Assembly (NCBI GenBank): GCA_037957365.1
Contig: JARHVA010000315.1
Span: 2,212,001-2,276,000 of the forward strand
DNA from: Torreya grandis
Lineage: Eukaryota > Streptophyta > Pinopsida > Cupressales > Taxaceae
Direction: 5' to 3'
DNA: 64,000 bases
The notes under the pieces were generated by a model. That model worked only from the letters and a program-made list of their open reading frames with translations, was not told the origin of the DNA and did no database searches. Position 1 is the stretch's first letter. Each line of letters begins with the position of its first letter. The position numbers and the translations under genes were made by a program. This document shows, in pieces, positions 56,389 to 64,000 of the stretch.

Positions 56389-57690
56389 TAGAATGTTTGA
56401 AACATAATCTACTTAGTGTAATTCAAATATGCAAGCAAGGATACACATTAACCTTTCATGACAGAGGGTGTGATATAAGGAGAGAAAAATCAAGAAGGTT
56501 AATTGCCAATACTAAGAGAACTAAGAACAATATATATGTCTTAAATGAGATCAAGAAGGAGAGATGCTTTATGATCAAGATAGATGAATTTTAGCTATGA
56601 CACAGAAGATTGGGTCACCTAAACTTTGATAATATGGTCAATATAAGCACTAAGAAGTCTATGAAGAACATGCCTAAGATCACCAAATCAACAAACACAC
56701 TTTGCAAGGGATGTCAACATGGTAAGAAGACTAGAAGAAGTTTCAAGTCTAAGGAGTAATCTACTAAAAGACCTTTGGAGTTAATACATACTGGTCTATG
56801 TGGACCTAAAATAATCCAAATCATTCAAGGAGATAGCTACTTCATTTTACTCATAGATGACTATACAAGAATAACTTGGGTAGCATTTTTGAAATAAAAT
56901 TTAGAAGCGCTTGATAAGTTCAAGTCATTCAAGGCTCTTCTTGAGAATGAGAAGAATGGGAAGATCAAGTGCCTAAGATCTAACAGAAGAGGAGAGTTTT
57001 GGGCTAATGAGTTTGATGACTTCTGTGAGGTTTGTGGAATAAGGAGACAATTCTCAGTAGCTAAGACACTTCAATAGAATGGGGTAGTGGAAAGAAAGAA
57101 TATGATAGTTCAAGAAATGGCAAGAACTATGCTAAATGAGTCAAGGTTAGCTAATGGATACTGGAGAGAGGTAGTGAGCACTACAATCTATATCTTGAAT
57201 GGAGGATAGATAAGGACTAATGGCAACAAGACCTCTTATGAACTGTAGAAAGGCAAACCTACTAATGTGGAACACTTTAGGTAAGTTTAATTCCAGGTCT
57301 GATGAAGGTGTATTCTTGGGATACTCATCAATGAGCTCAGCCTATAAATGCTATAACAAGAGGTTTCAAAAGATAGTGGAAAGCACCAATATGAAGATTG
57401 ATGAGACAAAGAAATCACACTTACAGTCAAAGGATACATCAGAGAATCTGGACTTAAAGAATGAAGAGGAAACAATAGAGCTTGATAAGAAAGAAAAAGT
57501 TGATGAAAGATAAGACTCAAAAGGCCCCTCAAGACATATTCAAAGAGATCATCCTAAATCACAAATCATTGGCAATAAGGATGTACGTATGCAAACAAAG
57601 AGAAGACTGGTAAGCAACCTAAATCAAGAGAATGTTTCTCTATTGTCTAAGATTGAACCTAAGAACCTTGTAGAAGAAAGCAAAGATAAG
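56389..57690 (+). pseudogene. Pre-integrase and integrase of copia B
   Basis: It reads MKHNLLSVIQICKQGYTLTF (56397), LGHLNFDNMVNISTK and LCKGCQHGKKTRRSF, the pre-integrase and HHCC region. The core follows: LELIHTGLCGPK (56777), ILLIDDYTRITWVAFLK, KCLRSNRRGEF (about 56970) and NGVVERKNMIVQEMAR (57078). Relatives have HTDLxGP and RSDRGxEF, so both catalytic Asp are lost (Gly and Asn) while the Glu stays. Then comes EGVFLGYSSMSSAYKCYNKR (57305) and an acidic, Lys-rich linker to 57690. Stops occur about every 100 codons. Confidence 0.85.
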
Positions 57691-58590
57691 TTTTGAATAG
57701 GTGTTATCAATGATGAGTTAGATGAAATTGAGAAGAATGAGGCTTTAGAACTAGTTCCTAGGACTAAATACAAGAATGTCATTGGCACAAAATGGGTGTT
57801 TACAAACAAGTTGAATTAATAAGGAGAAGTCACTAGGAACGACGCTCGATTGGTATGCAAGGGATATGCACAAGTTTAAGGGGTAGACTTTGAGGATACC
57901 TTTGCATCAGTGGCAAGATTGGAGGCCATCAGATTGTTTTTAACATATGCAAGATTCAAAGGGTTCAAGATATACTAGATGGATATCAAATTTGCCTTTT
58001 TGAATGGAAACTTGAAAGAAGAGGTATACATAGAGTAATCTAAGGGTTTTTCACTATCAAGTAATAAGGACTATGTTTGTAGATTTAAAAAGGCTCTTTA
58101 TGGTCTAAAGTAAGCTCCTAGAGCTTGGTATGCCAAATTAGATAGGTATTTATTAGACCAAATATTCAAAAGAAAAGTTGCAGATAGAAATTTATACTTA
58201 ACGACAGAAGATAGCCATCAGTTTATAATAGTTGTCCATGTGGATGATATCATATTTGGTGGAAATAATGAGAATATGACTAAGGCCTTTGTAGATGTGA
58301 TGAAAAATTAGTTTCAGCCGTCCATGCTGGGAAAAATATCATTCCTTCTTGGGTTACAAATTATTCAATATGGAAAAGGTATATTCATTTCGCAAGGTAA
58401 GTGCATAAGAGAGATGTTGAAGAAGTTTGAGATGGAAGATTACAAGGTAATTAGTACACCTATGATCACAGGGTGTAAGTTGAACAAGGAAGATGAGTCT
58501 CCACAGGTCAATCAACATCATATAGGTCAATTATTGGAAGTTTTTTATACACCACTACCTCTAGACCTGACATCATGCAAGCAGTAGGTC
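57691..58590 (+). pseudogene. Reverse transcriptase of copia B
   Basis: It reads DELDEIEKNEALELVPRTK, GTKWVFTNKLN, NDARLVCKGYAQV, DFEDTFASVARLEAIRLFL, YxMDIKFAFLNGNLKEEVY, KKALYGLK-APRAWYAKLDR, VVHVDDIIFGG (58230-58262) and LGKISFLLGLQIIQYGKGIF. The YVDD box reads HVDD with both Asp kept, and the first Asp is kept in MDIKFAF. Stops fall where relatives carry Gln (YGLKQAPR, EQSKGF). It ends in PMITGCKLNKEDESP and a degraded GSLLYxTxxRPDI. Confidence 0.9.
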
Positions 58591-59200
58591 TTGTGGGAAA
58601 ATTTCAAGCAAACCCAAAGAAAAATCATTTGTAATAATTCAAAATGATACTCAGGTATCTCAAGGGGACTATGGAGTTTGGGTTGTGGTATCCAAGGAGC
58701 AAAGAGTTCAACTTGATAGCCTATACAGATGTAGACTATGCAAGAAGTCTAGATGATAGCAAGAATACTAGTAGAGGAACTTTCTTCTTAGGTGGGTGCT
58801 TAGTTTCATGGATAAGCAAGAATCGACCATCAATTACATTATCCACTTGTGAAGCTAAGTACATTGTAGTAGCTTCATTTTGCACTCAAGTCCTGTAGAT
58901 GAGATAGACCTTAAAAAATTACAAGGTGGAGTATCATAGTCCTAGCCCTATCTATTGTGACAATACAAGTGCTATAAGCGTTACAAAGAACCATATCATG
59001 CACTCAAAGACTAAGCACATTCCTATAAAGTATCATTTCAATTGAGAGAAGGTAAGTGAACAAAGTGTCAAAATTGAATATGTTCTACATAGGATTAGAT
59101 TGCATACATTTTGACCAAGCCACTTCCAAAGGCAATATTTGAACACCTAAGACAAGAATTAGGTGTAGTTTTGCCCCTAGCAGTCACTAAGGAAGACAAA
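58591..59200 (+). pseudogene. RNase H of copia B
   Basis: MILRYLKGTMEFGLWYPRSK (58644) leads into AYTDVDYARSLDDSKNTSR, GTFFLGGCLVSWISKNRPS and TLSTCEAKYIVVASFC. Another reading gives PSPIYCDNTSAISVTKNHI and HSKTKHIPIKYHF, ending near LGVVLPLAVTKEDK-like wording at 59165-59200. Acidic residues of the fold (YTDVD, CEAKY, YCDNT) are present. One frameshift and several stops. Confidence 0.9.
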
Positions 59201-59467
59201 TGTTTAGGGGGAGCTATTTAGGTGGCTCATTAGCTCTAAGTACATGTGAGTAGTGCTGAAAAGGTATGGATGGAGATAGGGGGAGCATGTTTTTATAGTT
59301 CCTCATAAACTCATAATATTGTATATTGAGTGTTTTGGTTGCAAGAAGTGTGATCCAAGAAGTTGTAGACATCACTTGGTCATTTATGTCAAAGGGGGAG
59401 AAAGTTCAAAATGAGAAAAAAAAAATCTTGTTGAGAAAAGTTTATTAGAGTGGTTGCCATAAATGAT

Positions 59468-59479
59468 AAAAGGAGAGAT
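59468..59479 (+). other. Polypurine tract of copia B
   Basis: AAAAGGAGAGAT directly precedes the 3' LTR start TGTTGAG at 59480. A second purine run, CAAAGGGGGAGAAAG at 59387-59401, lies 80 bases upstream and resembles the tract wording of SIRE-type elements. Confidence 0.7.
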
Positions 59480-59792
59480 TGTTGAGTATTTTCATTGACA
59501 TCAAAGGTGCATCTTGCATAAAGTTGATGTCAAAGGTGACTAAGCCTAGCTGGCAGTGTGTTGATGTGATAAGGGTCATTGAGAGAGTGTTGTCATTGAA
59601 TAATGTTGTCATGAAAGAGAATTTTAAGGCAAAGGGGAGAATTTGAATGCAACTAATGCCTTATGGTTGCATGAAGGTACAGGTCATTGATTTCAAAGTT
59701 GCATAGCAATCCTAGTCATGAGCCTAGTCATGACATGAAGAGGTATGTGCATAAAAATGAATGAACACAGGTATGTGAAGGATGTATGGAAC
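59480..59792 (+). repeat. 3' LTR of copia B, cut off after 313 bp
   Basis: It matches 33134-33353 and then 39009-39100 without the copia A insertion, which fixes that element's borders. Similarity stops at GAAGGATGTATGGAAC, where element C2 begins. Confidence 0.9.
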
Positions 59793-60951
59793 TTTAGACA
59801 CTTAGATCTGGCCATTGATAACCTCCAACCAAGTTTTTGACATTTTTTACCAAAATGCACAATTTGGCTTTAAAACACTAAAATGCATTAAAAGCTTTGA
59901 ATCTAACATATTAAAGTGCTAATTTTGGTCAGGGTATCATTAAATGGGGCAATGCAATTTATGAGCCAGCTAACTTTGATCGGATCATTTCGAGTCAAAA
60001 TGTCAATTTTGCATTTGGGTGCTCTGGATTGCTTTTTTCTGTCAAATTTCTTATACAAGACATGTGCCTTTGTTATTTGTTGTTGGAAACATCCTAAATG
60101 GAATAATGGATCTAATGCATCTGACATTGACTTTCAATTACAATTCAATCAAATTTTGGACCAACAACAAGGCATTATGATCAATTTGAGTAATTTGTGC
60201 ACAAAATGCTTAATCATGCTTAAGAGCTAATTAAACCAAATTAGAGCCTAATAAAGAATTTCATAGAAAATTGTTGAATACTTATTGTTAGAAATAAATA
60301 TTGAATATTTGTATCATCAAGTGACCTCATTTCTTAGAAAGACATCCTTAGGCCATAAATGCCACAAATATCAGGATTCATGTCTCCCATGCCTCATCAA
60401 TGCCCTCCATGCCTCTTAATTGCTCCTTTATCCCAAATATTGATGAGCCTATTTATCAATTTTAATTGCTTAATTGGATTAATCTTTAGCCACACATCTC
60501 AATCCTGAGATGGATGGTTCAAGTTGATTCTAGCTATTTGCAAAAAATTATAAATAGAGAGGCCATGAATATCATTTCTAAGCTATTTTGGTGCAAATTT
60601 ATAATGCACAAATGATTCTAAATGCCATTGTAATTAATGTTACCATGCCAAATTTATTCCAAGCCAAGTCAAGCAAAAGCCATAAGGTGCCAAGGAGAAG
60701 AGGAGATAGCCAAGCCTCCTTTGATGAAGACTTCATGAGCACAAGCCGAGCAATCCACTCCAAACAAGCATTTTAGAACATCCAAAGAAGATAAAAGAAG
60801 GTTTCTTTTGCATTTTAGTTGTGTGTTTTATTCATGTTTGTTAACTAAGCTCTCCCTAGTGTCTAAGCCTAGAGATGTTATGCTAGTTAGTGTGTTTCTT
60901 TCATTTTATTTTTATTTTGGGACTAACACGATACTAACCATCCTCTCTTGA
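59793..60951 (+). repeat. LTR of element C2
   Basis: It is homologous to solo LTR C1 from TTTAGACACTTAG to CCATCCTCTCTTGA, at roughly 75-80% identity by eye. It begins TT instead of TG, probably a point change. The frames at 59903-60230 and 60588-60776 overlap LTR sequence and have no support. Whether it is a 5' LTR depends on the ORF that follows. Confidence 0.7.
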
Positions 60952-63349
60952 GTCAAATTCCTAGCTCACATAATGGCACATCCGGTAGGACCCAACGCAT
61001 CCCACGTATGAAGGAGAGAATGAGGCAACTTTTAAATTTTAATTTGGATGCTTAAAACTCTTTATAAGTGATTTTTTAACTTCATTTGGCCCTTTTTCCT
61101 TTGTCATGGGTTTACACAGTAACCATCACCATTTAGTAAACCGCCGACGATCATTTTCAACCATCGTCAGTTAGCATTACTAAAACTGACATCAATTTGC
61201 ATAACCATCATCGATTAGTTAAACCATCATTGGTCTGCATAAAAGTCACCATCATCAGTTAGTGTAACCGATGACAGTCACTATTTTTTTTTACACAAAC
61301 CCAAGAGCTCATTTTTCGAAGTTGGTTGTTTCATCTTCAAAAGTGATTCTAAGCTAAATGTCTTGTTAACATTTTATTTACAAATTTTACTTGAAAAATC
61401 ATCAAAGCATGCTTAAATTGATCCTTTTAAACTTCTTTTGGGGTGTTTTAAAATGAATCAAACTTTTAATTTTGATGCTTAAAATAAAATCATTTAGGGT
61501 GATATTGCTTAAATCTTGTAGTTAGCTTTCAAAGTCACAAATTAAAACCAAGGGGTCAAATGAACACCACCAAATCTTTCATTTGGGCTTCAAATTGAAC
61601 ACACTTATCATTTTTATCTTCAATAGTTGTTTGATCTAATTTTGTTTAGCAAAGAGAGGGGTGTTGCATGTATTCTCTTCCATTTGTCCCCTTTAGAGAA
61701 CCCTTGGAATCAAAAGTGTCATTACTATTACAAAAAACTTAGTCCAAGGCTTAGAAAGAATGTCATCTAAAGCAATTCCCAAAAACTCATCAAAGTTTGG
61801 GTGACCTTGAAAATGACCTTAAAGTTTTTCTTTTTATGTCTTTCATTTCATTACATCTTGGCTTGTGAGAGGGATGTCATTACCTCTCATGAGTTCTTTA
61901 GGGAAAATTTGACCCGAGGTTTCACCTCCCGACATTGACTTCGCTTACTCTTTTTGAGTTGCACATGGGACGTATCTGCATTTAGACATCACACCACACT
62001 GAGCAAATAGTAGGATGTAGTGGTTGTAAAAAGGACTAGAACTTTTTACAACTAGCCAATGCTATAATCACCAAATTTTTATGCTTGTCTTTTACATTGT
62101 TTGACGTGAAAGTCATTATGCAATTGATTTTCCTAAAAATGTTTGAAAGCTTGATAGTTTAGTCAACCCCACATTGCCATACCCTTGCTAAGATTTGGAC
62201 GATTATACTTAGTATATTTTGATCTTTTTGCTTGCTATGTTTTGAGACTAAAACTTGTTTGTTTATTCATAAAGCCATGTCAAAACCAATTTATCTATAC
62301 GTCACTTTTTTGTCTAAAGATGCATTATGCTGGTCATTTTGCACCACACTTGTGCCTTGAATTTTTTTTTGCTAAAATTGTTTGTATGTATGTCATTTGA
62401 GTTTTGGAGGGTAGTGTTATGCTGCCCAAATCATGTCAAAACCATTGTGCCTTTGAGTCTTCGAACATAACATAGATCACATCATTCAAGCATGCTTATG
62501 TTGTTACGCTATTCAATTTGTTTTAAGACTTGTTTATCATTGTGTCAAAAACCATTTGTTTCAATCCATGTCATGTATACCATTTAGACCTTTGTCTTGT
62601 GTCATCATGTTGTCCAATCTTGTGTAGCTTGTTTGGTCAAATCCTAGTTTTCAACATTGAGTTTTCAATTAGCCTTGTCAAGTTTGGATTCAAACATTGA
62701 TTGATTTCTGTTTAGGCCTTAATTGTGGGGTTGATACATATATCTTTCTCTTTTGGGTTACATAACTTCGGTTAATTGATTACCCAAATTTGAAAACTAT
62801 TGATGGTTTATTTGTTTAATACCTATCATTATCATTGTTTGTACCTTTATTTGTGAAAACATAGTCTTTCTTCAATGAGCCTTTTGTTTTATGCCTTATG
62901 CTAACTGATCATGTTTATGTTTGATTTTGTGTGTCAGGTTTATGTCAAAGTTGTTTCCAAAACTTGTTAGATTAAATCAAATCACATGATACCTTTGTTT
63001 CAAGTCTAGCTTTTGAAACCAATTTGCCAAAAGTCTTAGCATATGCCTATTTATTTGAGCCTAGCTTTTGACTCTATGTTTGGACAAAATATCTAGTACC
63101 TCAACTTTTCCCTTTCCTAGTTTAGACCTTGTTTGGAACACTTTGACCTAGACCTTTGACATGTCAATTTTATTCATACGCTTAGCCTTTTGTGCATATG
63201 ACATTAGATATTAGACATTTGATATTAGACTATTTTATGCCAAGTCTTAGCACAAATCATTTTGGAGATACAACTTCACTTTCAAACCATATTGGAGATA
63301 TAGCTCCACCCCTTCGACCAAGTTAGACCAAGTTTGAACCATTTATCCT
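60952..63349 (+). other. Long leader-like region after LTR C2
   Basis: AATGGCACATCCGGTAGGACCC (60973-60994) is shortly inside the LTR end and resembles a degenerate TGGCGCC-type primer-binding site. About 2.35 kb follow with no open frame above 71 codons, T-rich on the plus strand with many CATGTCAAAACC-like words. Degenerate repeats with ACCATCATC and GTCAGTTAG words lie at 61130-61285. Tat-type gypsy elements can have long untranslated leaders, so this may be one. Confidence 0.4.
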
Positions 63350-64000
63350 TTGAACATAGTTTTTTTAGAGTTTGTAGAACTAAGCCTTTTTATTTTCAGA
63401 GCTTTCATCATTTATGTAGATATGTCTAGCTACACCTATGGTGGAGTCACGTATAATCCAAATTATGATAGAATGGTTACACAAAATGATTTTTATGACT
63501 TTAGTCAATACCCTAACGATAATAATATGGTTTGTGAGACAGATTTCTATCCACCTCATAATAATCATTCATGAGAACAAAGTCATGAACCAGCTCATGA
63601 TCCAACTTGAGACCTTGATTTATATGAAGAGGCTTATGAGGAGGAATTTGAAGACCCAACTATAGATAATGTTGTTTGGGATACAGATCCATGCGCTCTT
63701 TACAATAATCAGTACGTGGAACACAGTCAAGAACTAGCTTATGAGCCAACTCACAATTGGGATGATATGGTTTATGAGAAAGACTTGGATGCTTTGACTT
63801 ATGCAAGTAATCAGGCTCCACCACATCATACCATTTCTATTCCAAGACCACAATGTCGCACCATTCCCATACCAAGACCTCATCCTTTGGCTTCTGTGAG
63901 TAATCAGGCTCCATAATGCCAAACCATTTCTATACCAAGACCTCATCCTTTGGCTTGTGCAAGTAATGAAGCTCCACAATGCTCCTTCATCATTCCAAGA
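63350..64000 (+). pseudogene. Unrecognised acidic ORF at the right edge, possibly first ORF of element C2
   Basis: One frame stays in phase to the window end with stops at 63572, 63608 and 63914; the likely start is the ATG at 63422 (MSSYTYGGVTYNPNYDR), the upstream ATG at 63350 being less convincing. The protein is Asp/Glu/Tyr/Asn-rich, with words such as DLYEEAYEEEFEDP and HNWDDMVYEKDLD. It passes into a 63-base repeat encoding ISIPRPHPLA and SNQAP words (units near 63871 and 63934). No domain is recognised. Two stops are TGA and one TAA, as expected from C-to-T change at CGA and CAA. Continuation lies outside the window. Confidence 0.45.

Larger units (their letters stand above)
33134..59792 (+). 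mobile_element. SIRE/Maximus-like Ty1/copia element B, split by three insertions and cut by a fourth
   Basis: LTR starts TGTTGAG occur at 33134 and 59480. The 5' LTR (33134-33353 plus 39009-41327) is interrupted by copia A; the primer-binding site is at 41330. Gag runs 41395-42616 and resumes at 54171 after gypsy D. Protease ends at 55188 and the pre-integrase region resumes at 56384 after solo LTR C1. Integrase, RT and RNase H follow to about 59180, then a polypurine tract and the 3' LTR, which is cut at 59792 by element C2. Over the shared 220 bases the LTRs are roughly 91% identical by eye. Gag with a coiled-coil tail and two zinc-knuckle regions is typical of SIRE/Maximus. Confidence 0.9.

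Noticed and set aside
63734..63979. 81-codon minus-strand frame with Ser/Arg/Trp repeats
   Set aside because: Antisense of the 63-bp repeats in the plus-strand ORF at the window edge.

Overview
The window reads as intergenic DNA from a large, repeat-rich seed-plant nuclear genome. It is AT-rich, and almost every coding trace belongs to a plant retrotransposon lineage: Ty1/copia of SIRE/Maximus-like and Tork/Tnt1-like type, several Ty3/gypsy pol relics including one Tat-like element, one LINE RNase H, and SINE-like repeats. I found no convincing host gene, rRNA, tRNA, CRISPR array or bacterial-type operon. The age of the insertions and the deep nesting would suit a gymnosperm or a large-genome angiosperm, but that is inference.

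Left part (1-33133): old, eroded fragments. A Ty3/gypsy RNase H-integrase fragment (1-1376) meets an inverted gypsy RT fragment (1372-1683). A second, very decayed gypsy relic runs 2430-5340. Then come 300-bp SINE-like repeats (6801-7640), a LINE RNase H relic (7935-8330), and a deleted minus-strand copia element with a clean GTGGG target duplication (9171-12020). These are followed by a perfect 132-bp palindrome among microsatellites (12648-13032), a gypsy RNase H-integrase relic (16340-18190), an RNase H relic (21510-21960), a minus-strand relic rich in charged repeats (24700-26830), and a minus-strand gypsy element, here called E (about 27600-33133).

Right part (33134-64000): a nest of insertions that can be ordered. 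A SIRE/Maximus-like copia element (B) landed in the gag region of gypsy E. B was then hit four times. Copia A (33354-39008) entered its 5' LTR. Gypsy D (42622-54165) entered its gag. Solo LTR C1 (55189-56383) entered the protease/pre-integrase boundary. A second family-C element, C2 (59793 to the window end), entered its 3' LTR. Removing A, D and C1 with one copy of each target duplication restores continuous B sequence.

How the pieces work: each intact ancestor encoded Gag, protease, reverse transcriptase, RNase H and integrase between LTRs that supply promoter and polyadenylation signals, with a tRNA primer-binding site and a polypurine tract. All copies here carry stops, frameshifts or lost catalytic residues. 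Copia A is the best preserved: one frame of 1,355 codons, no indels, 12 premature stops. The least ordinary signals are a 21-bp coding minisatellite in copia A's pol whose unit is the same ACGT-core palindromic motif that recurs in its LTRs, a U3 array of G-box/ABRE-like motifs in the LTRs of gypsy D, and duplicated primer-binding sites in two different copia elements.
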